From Mesodorylaimus sp. YZB2_4 (taxonomy: Eukaryota; Nematoda; Enoplea; Dorylaimida; Dorylaimidae): a stretch of 64,000 nucleotides of DNA. This document shows positions 21,394 to 35,800 of the stretch, in pieces; the stretch's first letter is position 1; every line of letters starts with the position of its first letter. The stretch spans positions 175,092 to 239,091 of the forward strand of contig JASANH010001223.1 of NCBI GenBank assembly GCA_030248295.1. The letters are read 5' to 3'. Made by a program: the position numbers and the translations under genes. The notes under the pieces are model-generated. The model saw only the letters and a program-made list of their open reading frames with translations, had not been told where the DNA came from and made no database searches.

Positions 21394-23856
21394 ATCACGA
21401 ACCACAAAATCGAGAGCAGGGGGAGATTGAACAAGAAAACGAAACAGCGGTGCGCTTTTGTCTGCTAGGCAGAAAACGTGACGTTGACAATTTGTGAGTA
21501 TTCCTCACGTGCTAAAAAGTTAGAAAGAAGGAAAACCTCCCGCAATTTTTTTAAAAATCAATTATGGCAATGATTTTTGTTTTTGAAGCAAATTTTCTTT
21601 TAATGTCGTGAGCTGTATTCTATCACTTCTGTCAACAAAATTGTAAAGCCGTGAGTAATATTTGTGATTCCAAGACTCATAGCTCAGGTTTATTAGATGT
21701 AGCGCGAAAAGCGCGAGATTTAAATTTTCTGGTATCTTTTGCAATACATTGCGTTTAGTTGAAATCTTTTCAGTGAAACAAAGAAAATGTATCAGTGCTG
21801 CCTGGGGATGGTCCGGTTTATTCGTGATCAGGATTTTTTGGCATTTTTTTGTTTTGTTTGCATATGAACCTATTTTTATCACAAGCACACTTTTTAGTAA
21901 TCCAGGTTTTTAAATACGCTTTTTCTTCGGGCGATTTTCAATCATTACATATTATGCTAAAATGGATCAGTACATTTGCAGTCTTGATACTCGTCCAGCA
22001 AAGTCAGCTTAGGCTCAAGTAAAATCAGTGTCGCTATCTTTGTCATCGACTCGAGTTGATGTTGCTGTTGTGTCTTGATCGCAACTGTTGCTAGTGGTTC
22101 ATCGGGAGAATGATGGATCAGAGTGTACCTAGCGTATTTATGCCTACAATTATATACAGAGCAACGATGCCTCAATGTCGGGACCGGTACCCCTGCCTAT
22201 CCCTCGTGCTGCCAGACTGAGCGTGAATCATGTGTTAGCAGCAGAAATATCTTTGGAATAATCAAGTAATATTGTTTACTGTAGATAAGTATCGTCGGCT
22301 AGTAGTACAGGTCATAATGCAGTGGGGCAGGTGGTACCACACAGATTTTACGCCTGAAATCGCTAATTAACTAACTTTAACGCTGAATCTTAAGGGCAGA
22401 AAAATTATGCCCAATCTGGCTTATTATGCACAAAAATGCTGTAGCTTCAGTCCCAAATTGCAGTCCACATTGTTTCATCTGCCTCACAGATGCCAGGTGC
22501 TAAGCGCCAATCCCACATGCATATCTGCACTGTTGCCTGGCTCTGATCCACATGCAAAGCACACACTAAGCAGGACACGCCAGCACAATGACATAACTCT
22601 GCCATCTGCGCACCTGCTCCCTGCTTCAACATCGACTCCCTGCCTGGCTTCTTGGCCAACTCCACCAGCACAAAACTTTTACGTTAGTTGAATGGCGCTG
22701 TTTTTTTAGTCCTAATCTACTTTGAGCTATTTCCAGATCCTGCCCTCTCAAATTCCCATCTCAGCAAATTCTAGATTCTCTTCTTTGACACCTATGTTTT
22801 GCGAAAACATTAATCCTTTCGCCCAGCCGCAACGGGCTATGAGATCACTGGTGCCCACTGAGAGTACTGGGTGCTTCCTAGCCTTTCCCGTAAAATGTTT
22901 GGCATTCCTTGTTGGAACGTGGGGCTGTTGTTGACCAGCCTTTGCTCGGCACTCGCGCTCGTTAGCCCGCTCACTTACGACTATTACATCCAAGCCTGTT
23001 GCGCCAATGCTCACGTCGAAACGTGCTTTAGCTATCGTCATTTTTCAAAACCCTCTTTTCTAACGTTGTACCAAACCAAAAGCATCAGCCTCGCCAATCC
23101 GGCCGCCAGTGTGGTTCCTACTCGAAGGAGTGTATCCCGTCAAGAGCTACACCTACTGGCCAACTGTTAGCTGCAGGAGGTTTAGTAAACTTTCTCACCC
23201 TCATTTCTCGGCCCGCTGGGCTTTGCCAAAGGGGTATCTTCTTGTTGAAGAAAGAAAAGTCTTCATTCCGTTTTCTCATTTTAAGCCTTCTCACTTTTCA
23301 AAACTTCTAAACCAAACCGCGAAAACGTCCTCGACCTCTCCTCTTCACTGCATTCTACTTGTTGGAAAAGGGTGACAAGCTCTCCAACTTCTCCTCCTCA
23401 ATACCTTATTTTCGTCAATGGACGCTTAGGCTCCCACTCTTTCCAATGGCCCGACAGCGAGAGTATGAGTAATCTGTTTTTTTTATCTCCTACAACCAAT
23501 GTTATCGAGTCTAGACAACGTCCTGAGCATTCTTTTATTTTGAAGCTTCCTAAGCTTTGCTTCGAGCTATTCAAAAACTTTTCAAGACAATATTTCTTTT
23601 TCATCATTTTGACATACTCGAATTTGACGAACGAACGCCTGGCCTCGGCTTTTTGTGCCGCTTTCCCTTCCAAAGGCGTCATCACTGGTTCGCCTTTACA
23701 GTAGTATTATTAGCGTGGTTCAGGGCGGTTGTGTTGGCACCTTTCGCCTCAACTCATGTCCAACACCCGTTGAAAATTTCCTTATCTCAGGCTTTAGGCC
23801 AGCGGCATAAAATATAGTCAGCGATTAGTATTCTCATAGCAAGGTATTCGGACAGC
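21394..23856. other. intergenic, no confident gene
   Basis: Short frames only. A minus-strand frame at 21888-21562 lacks family features. From about 22380 the sequence is C/T-rich and may include 5' UTR or promoter of the large plus-strand gene that follows. No TATA box could be assigned. Confidence 0.35.
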
Positions 23857-26800
23857 GTGTGCTTATTTGTGGCTCGAGTCGACGAACCCAAGACACTATT
23901 TATGCTACTCGATGTATTAACGCTTCTTGGCGCTTTGTACGTTTTATTAACTATCGTTGAATATTTGTGTTCATTATTAAAACCAGCCGTTAGAAAAGGT
24001 GAAGCAGCAGATCAGAATCCAAAATCGAACAATTCGTCCAGTAGAAATCAAGAAAAAGTAGATATTTGCAATTCGTGTGGAAAAAAACCACAACAAAAAC
24101 CTAAAATACAGTATATTATTATGGCCAATGAACTGGGAACAGTCGCAGCACAACAAACGACCACAGCAGCAGAACTCGATCCATATCAGAGTGAGATACT
24201 GAAAAGGAGGAAACGGATTGCTGCTGGAGAAGTTAAGGGATTTTACTTGACTGGAACGAACGAGAATATTGAACCGGCGGAAGGGTGAGTCAGACTGGCT
24301 TGTAGCGGGCACCTGACATGACATTATGCCATTTCCATGCCCATGGCTGCAGGCTCACAGATGGGCACTGTGACACTGTTAGCCCACTGGGCCCAGTGGG
24401 CTAGCAGTGTCACAGTTCCCCAGCAGCCAGACATAAGATGTCAGAGTAGAACACCGCCATGCGGACCACAAAGGGATGCTGCAGGTGCTGATAGGGTACG
24501 TCATTGCAGCATGTCATCGTGCATGCTGAAGGCCAGCAGTCCATCAGAGGATTATCCAACCAATCTTTTCCAGGTCCACCGCTGCAGATCGCAGACACTC
24601 AAGTTACAGTGGAGATTATAATCCAGAAGTTGGTCCAGGTCGTCGACGATCGCTAACTAAGGATGCGAAAAGTTGCGATGGTAAGGCAAACATTTGCTAT
24701 ATGAATCACTGCAATTAGTTTGGTATATGCAATTAATCATTGGGGCTATACCAAGTGTTGATCTGATTTCCTGAAACATGTGCCAGTGCATCAGGTCCCA
24801 CATCCTCCGGGTTCATCTTGATTACAAGTATACTACAAAGAAGCATGTCAATTTGACCCAGAGGCGATTTAAGCTTGTTTAGATGAGCCCCCATGGATGT
24901 GGCAAATGGAAATAACAGCCTATATGGTCACGCTTTTTTGAATCCAGATCTGTGTGACGGCCACACTCCACCCCTCCTTGTAAAGGAAGTGGGCCCTCTG
25001 CTTGCCACTATCGCCATATCTTTTACGATCCTTCATTCTTTGGACTTTGCAAGACTGCGATCAGTCACAACAGCAAAAAAAACAGAGTACTTGTCTCGTT
25101 CTCGCCTGTTCGCTCAAGGACAAAACAATAACTGCAAAAGACACTAGTCCTCGTTCTCAAATTCACTCTCCCATGTTTATTTTTACATTGTTCAGTCTGT
25201 CCCATTGTAACCTGTCATTCCCTCCCATTCCTACACCGCTACACTTCATCTGCCTTTAAAAAAACCTCGACTTCGTACCAGCATATACTAGTAAAGATTG
25301 CGGCTGTGGTGGTGCTTACGTGTTTGCTTAGCTCGCTGCCAGTGAGTATCCTAGCCGGCACAACTAGCCGCTCAGCTTTACCCAACCGGGGCTAAGCATC
25401 AATCGAGTTTACCCGTGCAGCGTATTTATACACTGCCCCGCACTTCAACACAGCCTGTAGGAACACTCTAGTGTCCCTTCTCCAAAGAGGACGGGTGGGT
25501 GGAAAAAGTATCAAATCCTAAATTGTAAGATGCCCAATCGATAGCTAATTGAGTGGTGCACTGGGTCCCTGGCATAGTACAGAAGTGGGACTGAGAGACG
25601 GGTGCCGCTAGCTTTGGTGAGTACATGTGGTCAATGTCAAACTTATTTCGAGTTACTTCTCCCGCTTCTGCCTCGAATCCTGATCAGAAGACCCCATCCT
25701 CCTACTCCATCCTCTTTCCTCAACTGATCAATCACAGCAGATTGATCACAACCACTTATCACTTTTCTGCAACCCTCCTTATCCACGTCAGCTGTCCTTG
25801 CTATTTTTGCAATTTATGCAATTCAATCTTACTTTTTCCCGAATTCAAGAAAGTTAACTTCAGAGGAGCCAGGAATCGTTTTACTTGTGGTTGGGGGCTG
25901 GGCGAGCTACACAATTTTCTTCTTTTCGACAGCTGACTTAGCACTTCTTTGGCTTGTGTCACAGATCTCAACATTGCCCGCAGCCAACTCCTGTCTCTTT
26001 AAATCATTGTCTTCGTTACGCTAGTTTAAAGCCGACCGAGCAGTGTGTCTAGTTCATTCCCAAATACGGACTATTTTCTGTCTCTTTGTCAAAAGTGGAT
26101 ACGCTTCGAAATTGCGTCTTTGCTTGCATATGTATTTATCAACCGGAAAAATGAGATTATAATGGACTATGTCTGTCCTGCTCGCATACCCCCTGCAGTG
26201 CAGAGAAGGCGCGTTGAGGCTATTGTACGAACTCGCAATGGATCAGTTTAGGAAAGTCACTTTTCTTCTCTTCTCATCCGTACCTACTTTTTTGCCTAGT
26301 CTTGCTCTCTACTTGATTCCATTACCTAAACTCACTCGGGCTGGTAGTCATGGTGGGGGCCAGGGTGCCTCCCTTTCATTCACTGCTGCCCAATGGACCT
26401 GGCACGAATGGACAAGTGCAAGGGAAATTTCCTTTTATTATCGAGTACCATGACCAGTTTGCGGGCTCCTTATTACCAGCCTGCCCCGTGATCGAGTGTA
26501 GTCGATGTTTAAGAGGTCACGGACACGAATTTTTATGTAGAATATGAGTCTATGCCGCGAGTACTTTCATTGAAAAGTGCATAGTCCGAATTGACTTTAT
26601 ATGATCATCGAAGTATGCAATTTGAGAGTTTGGAACATCCGAATTTCGCCAGTTCAAGTTGCACTTTCGATCAAAAATAGTCTGGTTTATGTTTTTAGAT
26701 TCTTCCATCACGTCAGGCCCGTGTCATCCAAATATGGTGGGCCTGAGTAAAGATCCAGAACACGGTTATTACATCGATCCGAATAATTGGATCAGTGGGA

Positions 26801-29800
26801 GCAACGAGCCGAAGGCAACGAGTCAAGCCGACAGACAACAACAGTTCCAACAAAGGTCGAGTCTGGACGAGAGACGCTCGTCCCTTGACACTGTGCCTGT
26901 AAAGTTATCAGCTCCCATCACCGTGATCAAGTCTGGAAGTGGTCCCGGCTCGCCGTTCAAGATCAGTGCCAACAGTGCCTTCACACCAATCCAACCTCGA
27001 AGGGATGCCAGTGTGGAAAGGCGCGCTCCTCTCTTATCAGCTATCAGTGGTTCTTCACACGCCCAGTCGTTTCCGGACGTCAGTGCTGATAGCGGAGTGA
27101 ACACAGCTGCCTCGACAGCTTCATCCTCGTCGGCAGTATCTGCAGCGGGCACTACTGCTCAGCAAGGCCCCATACAGATCACTGTGGTTATGAGACCGAC
27201 TGGTGGAAGTACAGGACAACCTGCGACCCAGAAGGTAAGTCAAAGGTCTCGTCTCGAACTGGCTATTTTGGGAGACTCCACCAGGCGGGTCCGGGGGGGG
27301 GATGATAGATAGTAGCCTGCTTCTCAATTTGAGACATCCACCACGGGTTAGGGCTCAAGTGAACTTAGTCAGCTGCCCTTACGAATGGCGTGTGAGTGAT
27401 AAGGAGGGGGCAGGGTTGGAAAAGCGCGTGATGTAATGCCTACCGCTTCTAATATTTTTTCGTGTACACATCTGAGTCAAGGCAGGCAAAAGTTAGCTTT
27501 CAGGTTTTTTGGTCAGGAAAGTTTATGGACGACCTGAAGATTCCGATCGAGATGGCGCATTTGATATGACGTCAGCTGCACCAGGTGCTGCTTATAGCAT
27601 AGGTATATGGCACACATTTACAACAGTGGAGTTCATAATCAAGACGGTTATGGTCATGATTCACTCCCCACATAAGCATGCGCTCAAGAGGGAGAGACAC
27701 AAGGCTCCTGGCCTACTGTCGGTAACCCCACCCGATCAGGGGTTGTGGTTCCTTCTAACTTCTCTGGGTCCATATAACTTCACGGAATATCCAGTTTGGA
27801 ACACCTAAGTTTCGCTAGTTCAAGTTTCACTTTCGACCAAAAATAGTCTGACTCTCAGTTGACCGTCATCCGACCTGCTTCGTGTTGAAACATCTTTGTG
27901 ACACTCCCAGCTGCCTGCTGTGCTGGATCACGATAAACCTCTTGTTGTACCTTCACCGTCGACCATTGGTGTCCTCCTATCCTATCCCATTCGGTGGCTA
28001 TTGCCTTATCCCAGTGCCATACGCCCTTTTAAGCCAACCATTCTAATGGACTCTTCTTCTTCAAGTCTATTCAAGGTGTCATACAGCCTTACGCCTTGCA
28101 TGGCCCTGGATAGCGCCATCAAATTCATTCAGGCATGAGATAGCCCACGTTAAATCCTACCCTTCATAGACTGGCTGCCAGTCCCCTCACACAATCATTC
28201 AAATCTCCATCTCGTCCGCTCTCGTTCAAACCAGCACCAAAAGCCTTGATTTTCAGTTTGCGCCATATGTTCAAATATTGACACCTTTCGAGGCCCTGGG
28301 TTTGATTCTATGCAATCCCCTTTCCACATCAAAACACATAACATTTGCTAACCTGGTCCTAACACCCCATCCGAATTTGTCTCTTTGCCAAAGCTGTTTT
28401 CTATCACTAAAAAAACCGACACGAAAAAGGCGAGAGCACACGATGGTTGAGGGGGACTGGTTGTGGCTGGATGAATACAGTACATTTCCTGTTTTCCTGA
28501 TTCTAGTATTTATAAATGAAGGGCTCGCGTTTTGAATGCGGATTGTCAACGTGGTGGGATGTTGTGTTGTGTATTATTATACAGTCCCGTGAAAGTGATA
28601 GACCCATCCGATCCTAATTGGGTGGTGCATAGTTGACGAGGGGTGTCAACACACTAACGGATGTGTACTCTGTTCGATACGCTCCGAATGTGAATGAATG
28701 CACGAGTGGGCCAGTTTGGTCGACTGCCACTAAACATTGAGCCTGTACTCGTAGACTTGATGGCATAGTTACTGCCCAATGACTTCCGGTCATTTTCTTT
28801 TTTTGCAACCCATTTATCATGCCTGCATTCCGCCCCTCCATTCCACACCGAGTGATTATTGAGATGCGCCAGTGGGTGGTAATTTGGAAAGTCTGATGGG
28901 TGGGAATTATCACTGGGATGGCTACTGGGTTTATTTTGGATGCTATCTATATGGCTGTTTATGGTCTCCCATCTAGGGGGGGGGGGGGGGAATAGCAGAT
29001 GATTCAAGGGTTGGGGTTCTCCAATTCGCGTGACCGTGATACCTGTATACCCCCATGCCCTGATGTGTGAAATCCATGGCTCGCCCTGGGGCTATCTATG
29101 GCTGACCATAGGATGGCTAAGCCACAAAAACAACTCTTGTGCGCTGACTGTTGTGGGATAGGGACCAGATGCATCGGATGATGGCCAATGGCAGGTGAAG
29201 GGTGGCTCCTTGATGTCATTTGAGCATCGTTCCAGTTTGACCCTGATTCAGATTACTGAATAAACCGAAATGTCAGCTGGTAGAACTGCCATGTTTGTAT
29301 GAGTCACCTGCAGCCTGACTCTATACTATGAGGCTAGTTGTACCTACTATGTTTCGCTTGGTCAGGTAGCTCCCTCAAAGCAGCCATTTTCATCTACGTC
29401 TCTACCTCCATCCATATCTGGCCTTATCCCATGGTTGCATCTGTCTATTAGAAGTCCACCCTGTAAACCAACTTGTAACAGAGACCGAATTCGCCGCGAC
29501 AGTTACTTTCGCTTGTTGACAGAACTGGCCACATTGGCACTTGATCGAGTTCACTCGTCATGCCTCTTCGCATGCACTCATTGCCGCGGCCCGTTGTGAA
29601 AAGTGGCAATGGGATAGTGAATGAGTGCGCGTGTGCGGAAATGCCTTGTTATTATGTAACTGCATTTTTAGATAGGGGAATTTAAAGGGGGCAGGTTGAG
29701 GGTGAACACGTGTTGACATTGTATGGAATGGGCGAGTGTTGACACAAGCATGCGTGGCTGATGAGAATACGTGTGACCGTGGTGCACAGTCCCCTGGCCT

Positions 29801-32800
29801 CATCACGCCCCGCTGCTATGATTGTTCTCATGTGTCCAATACGCTCACGACGTGCCGATGTCGAGGACGGCCCAGAGCCAACAATTACCTAGCTTGATCA
29901 GCCCTGATTACATTTCAGGTTCAGTCAACGTTAGTTTGGACGAGTAGCGGACAACAGAAGCAAAAGGACGAGAACGCGACCAGTGAAAGCAGCAGAGAGC
30001 GCCCCCTGATCGAGACCAGTAATAAGGAATCAAAACTGAGCAAGGACCATCAGGTCTCGCCTATTCGATTTAAAATGGTACAAACGGTCACTAGCGCATT
30101 TCAAGAACCGCATTCGGAGTCGAAAATTGTACAGACGCAAACGCCCCCTAGCGAGCAAAAAGCTCAAGATTCCTATCAACTAAAGGCGCCTGAATCCGAG
30201 TCGCCCATCAAATTGAAGGTTATTCAAACATCGAGCGAGGACAGTCAACCAAAGAAAAATTATGTCACATCAGTTCCATCTAAGAAGCCCTATATCAAGG
30301 CATCGACCACCGGCCTGGCGTCGACAGCAGCCTTGGCGAGGGCTACTGCATCGGCTAATAACAGAAATAATTACTATCCCAATTCATTAACGTCGAAAGA
30401 TTTCGATGCAGCGGCCGCGCACAGAAGGCAGCACACGCCGCCTCTCCCACCTCCCCCCAGTTCTGAATTATTGACGCCACAACTTTTAAAGAAGCAGTCG
30501 CCCCTGCACGAGACCTATCCCCGGCCAGGCAACAGGCCATACTACGTCGACCAACCCCAAATGGCCTTGACCAGGGCCATGAGGTCGACCGGGCCTCCAC
30601 CGGCCACTCAACAAGGTCCGAAACTATTCTACGGTAGTAGCATGCTGAATGAGACGACCTTGCCCCATCCTTATCACCCACCCACCATGGCAAGCTATGA
30701 ACACCAGCAACCACTTCCCTCCAGTCCGAGGAATCCAGCCACGGATGGGTCCAGGTTTGCGTTTGGTGGGGCGCCATCCACTGCTGGTCAAGTGTCCAGT
30801 TTCGAAGGGGTCGGAGGAAGGCAACCGAGACAGCAACAACGTGCGAGGTACTCACCCATGGCCGCCCAACCACAGGAGGACGTACCCAACGTGGTTTGGA
30901 GACCGACTGAAGCCAGAGGCGGAGCGGCAAGTATGCAAGGCGGAGGTGGGCATCAACATTCGCTATCGGTCGACGAAGGGATGGGATACGAGAGGAGGTG
31001 AGCGACTAGCCTTTCCCCCGCCGCGCTGTATGTCAAATCCAAACTACTCCATTCGAGTTTTTTTTTCGTAGAAGATTCATTTGCCCTATATTCACATTTT
31101 CCATCCTACAGTCTAGCTGTCACTTTCAATATGCCATCGATTGGGAGCCAGTAGGCACTACTTGTGCTATGACTATATAGAGGTTCGGCTGGCAATCAAT
31201 ACTCTGCGCGGAGCTGGTAGCTGGGGAGCTACCCGTCAGGATGATGTTTCAGCCTTGGGGTAGTTCGAAAGACTTGGTTGGCTGCCCTAGGGTTTTGACA
31301 GCTCCATCGGTCACTCCTTCCATTAATACGGACCAAATCGTTCAACCACCTCACATGAATCAGCGCCTGTGCAAGAGCATGACTTCCATGATGCATGACG
31401 AGGAAGCAGAAATCGCACAGAATCCCCAGTCCTAATTGTCATCTGACCCGTCCAGTCAAGAACCCTCTTTGCCATCCAGAACACTCCAGTCTCTTCTAAT
31501 CTATGAATAAGCAGCTCGTGCTCGCGAAGGCGCCACTCGAGTAAATATTGAGTGCAAAGTTGAGAAAATAACTTTGAAGAAGAAAAGTGTTCAAGTGTCG
31601 AACCGTGAATCGTATTTTGTCGCTGCTCTAAACTAGAAAATTCGTGAGTAACCAACATTTTCTCATTCACTCTGTGCACCCCTGTTGACAATACGCGTAT
31701 TCGAGACTTGATCGAACGAGTCAAACTTGAAAAAGTTATTAATTGAGAAGTGATTCATAACTTGAGATTATGAATTTTGAAACCGGATCCAGACCATTGT
31801 CAGTCAAGAGGCGTGTAGGCGAGAAACAATGTAAAAAGGTCGGCCATACGCGTACTACCGGAAATTCTTGTTGGACTAGCATTGTTGCTGCTAGGACAGC
31901 CAACCAGGAGGGCACTGTCGGCGAAGGTCGATCAGATTCTAGGAGAGAGGAAGGGCGGAGGACAGCCTTTCTCCGCAGGCTTCATTGTGTCGCTAGTGCA
32001 AATACTTTGAGAGGACATTGTAACGCCATGCTGGAATTCATGGCAGAAAGAGGGTATGTGCTGCTGTCGACCACGGGCCACGTGCGACCAGCTATTTTTG
32101 TGCATGTGTTCCTTGGGGTGATAACTCCTACTGTATTTCTGTCGATTTTGTAGCTTTTATGTTAGCCGTGTGTTAAAACAGTGCCCAGCTTATTTTGCAA
32201 GCGGACGTATGAAAACAGATTAAATTAAATCAGAGCGAGATAATATCCGACAGTAACTAGTTTCATTCAGAGCCATGTGGCCATGCTTTTTGTGCAGGTG
32301 TTCTTGGTGGGTGATAACTCCTGCTCCTGGTGATTTTGTAGTTTTCGTGTTAGCCGTGCATTCAATATATGCCTAGCTCCTTTTGCAAGCAGACTTGTGG
32401 AGGAAGATGATTTAGTTTAATTAGATTCTAGCGACAGCCTTTCTCCGCAGGCTTCATTGTGTCGCTAGTGCAAATACTTTAAGATAATATTTCACAGTAA
32501 TGAGTTTATCCAGTCAACTATCTTGGCAGAGCAAAATTGCACGGCTAACAGAATAAATGTGAACACAATAGAAGAGGCGCATGAATAAAATGAAGTGATC
32601 CCGTAGGTGTGACCTATAAACCCCTACCCTACCCTACCTCGTCACACTGTGGTGCAACTCCTACGTTTTAGCCGTTCCCGTGAACGATCGCGAATTCGGC
32701 GTCAGCAACCAGGCGGCGGTAGCTACAGTGTGGACGAGAATGCACAGCCAGGCCACGGCCAGAAAGGATCAGCATTTGATTTTTATGGCTCATCATTGGA

Positions 32801-35800
32801 CGAAGATAAAAGTGGGGTGGCGGGCAGGGAGATAACTGACCAAGGTGTGCCCACCAATGAAGACGTGCTCAAGGGTGGAAACGTATCGTCGAAAACTAAA
32901 TTATTCGAAGCACTTGCTGAACAAGAATTACAAGAAGTCGATTCGCAACACCAGAATTTCTACCCTCAACAACCGTCGCAACGCAAAAACACGGTTCAGG
33001 ATCGTTGGATTCCTCAATCCAGCCCCAGCCATTCGGCACCCAAGCATAAGAAAATGGAGCGCTCGCATACAGTGCACACAGTCAGATCGCTGATGGCCCC
33101 GGACGCATATCAGTACGAGAATGCCCCGTACAATAATCAGAACCCGTATTTAGCCTTCAACGATCATGAGAATCGTCCTTACGGGGATGCGTATACGGAC
33201 GGACACCAGCACCCATCATCGCCGAGACACTCGTACCCGTACAGCGCCCAAGCCCCAGTGCCAGCATTCTATGCGGCTCAGAAACTTCAAGAGGCTCAAG
33301 CCCAGCCTCCGACCATAGTTCACATAGGTACGAGACAAGAAGCGGTGGAATTCCCTCCAGCAGCCATTTCGCCAAGGTCCGTACAGAAAGAGCACGCTGT
33401 GATTGGCAAAGGTCAGCAATTTCAGCAAGCTCAAGTGGTACAGCCACAGTGGCACCCGCCGTCATCGTCACCGCAAATTCAAGTTCACGTGCAACATATA
33501 CCAGCGCCAGCGCACATTCACGCTCCAGTGCCCCAACCAATGCATCCTGTACAACACCCACTTGCAGCCCCGCCGCCACTCCAACCACTCCCGCACGTCA
33601 CCGTCCGCCATCCCGAACGGGCCGTGCATATGAGCATGGAACCAGAGGACGTGTTCGAGGATGAAATGAGCAAAATGAGCATCGCCGATAAAGCCAAGCT
33701 GTTCGAGCAGAAGGCAGAGGAGCAATCGAGGACAGTCAAGAAACGATACAATAGCACTAGACATAAGACGCAACCAGTGACCACGGTAAGTGACCAAGCA
33801 CATTTTCAAGTTTCCTCAATCTTAAGGTTTCTGACACTTCTCTGTAACACACAGTGTCAACCCATTTGCGTGGGAAATTCAAATTTCACTGGATGTAATC
33901 TGTCCACTGCCGCTCCTCTCACTGTCGTTGAGTGTAAGGCTAACACGAAAGGGAAAGCACGATATCGCAGGCTCTGCACTGTTTCATGTGAGCATGAATG
34001 GGGGTGATGGAATGATATGACTCTTATCCCCTGCTGTCTATCGCTTTGCAGCTGGAAATGGACAGAACCAGCGTCGTGTGGTATCCCGTTGATAAAGTAT
34101 GACTTTTAAAAAATTAACTGCCCCTCGTAATTTGAATGACAATGTTTTTTTCTGAGGGAGTAGATTTGGCGTTTTCTTATCACTGACAACCAAAAGTATA
34201 AGTTTGATTATCACTTATCATTTAACACCATTTGTTTTCTGGCTGCCTGTCCCTGATGGTTATCATTGATTTGTCGCAATATTTTCCTGGCCTTACCACA
34301 GCGAATCAGCCGTACAGACTGGTATCAGACTTTACTTTGTGCGGATTCATGCAGTTTTGCATGCAAGCTTAAACTGGCCTGCCACAAAGTGTATTTAGCC
34401 CCTGATTTTAGTCTCATTAGCTTACCTATTTAGCAGAAATGTGTTTTCCTGTTAGCCGTGTTTCTCATTCCGAAATTATCTTTCTTCAGCAGCACTATAG
34501 CATGAGTGCTGATAATCTTGCAGCCACTTATATTTTAACTGCACGGCTAACTGGAAAACGTTCGAGAAACATGGATTAGGCTGTTCCAGCTTAGCATTTT
34601 TGTGCCAGATAGATCTGCATGCGCAACAGACGGGTCGTGGGCCTCAGTAATGGCTTGCTTTTATATTTTAGGAGGAAGTGATAAAAGCTAGATCAGTCAT
34701 TAATGAACAGTTGGCCAAACCAATTGATGTGCCTAAATTGCTGAAAGCCCCCAGGCCTGGCGTTACCGATGATGAGACGGAGGAAGAGGAAGAGACAGCT
34801 GCTAGCCGAGCTAGCGCCGTCAGCTCGTCTAGAAATGTAATTATTTATCAGCGAGGAACAGGTAAGATAAAGGGATTGAATTGATAGGAGATAAGCTATT
34901 AGTGGTCTGAGTGGAAAGCCTTCGTGCAGGCGTTAGGTTGTTCCCTGCACTTAATCTCAAAAACTGATAAGTGGCACAAAAGCATGGGATAAGTTATTGC
35001 TAAGATATGATAAGTTAAGTTATGGATTAGTGCTGCACATCGCCTTGTTATCAATCTACTGCTAAATTTCGTCAAGCATCGATTGCCGATAATCTGATTA
35101 TCCAATATCTCCTATTACTCTGTAGCCCATCAGTCTAGCCGATTGCTATATCGTATGTACATTAGATTTATCCCACTTAATGCTGTGGCTATGAGGCAAG
35201 CTAGACACACAGCAGACCTTGGGTGTGAACAGTCGCTCGCAAAATTAATAGTTCTGCTGCATTACTCCTTTACAAATTACGAAAAAATGACAAGATGTTT
35301 TATCCTCTTGTATTTCAGACAGAAGATCGGCTAGTCGAATAGTCGATGACGCCGCCTCAGACAAGGACCCCGACCATCGGCAACCTACCCCCTCGAGTAC
35401 AGCCAGTGGTCCCTCGGTGAAACCACGTCGTGTCGTTTACTTGCATTCTGAAAATGGTGGTAGTAACACGAATCTGGAATCGCACACAGCCGATTTACCC
35501 CCGCCTACACCAACCAGAAAGCAAAGTGACAATGCTGTTTTGATTAAAGAATCAACTCCGATCAATGATCAGAATAATAATGAAAAATCGAATAAGCCTT
35601 CAGCAGAGGCAACGATTGCGCCTAAAGTTGGAGACCAGACTTCGACTATGGCCTCGTTGGTTAATGGGTAAGATATGGACACGGGATTTTGGATTTCTGA
35701 TCACAACGAGCACGAATATTTCTCTTTTTCTCATGCACATTTGATTTATTCTTGCTTTTTCCTTTTCTTGTCGTTTTCTCTCTCTTTCAGCAGAGAAAGT

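Noticed and set aside
27500-27590. Possible extra exon of the large gene (KVYGRPEDSDRDGAFD-like)
   Set aside because: The nearby acceptors give a stop in the required phase, so it cannot be joined.
31770-32153. Frame of 127 aa in intron 4 of the large gene
   Set aside because: It spans an imperfect tandem duplication whose second unit does not keep the frame.
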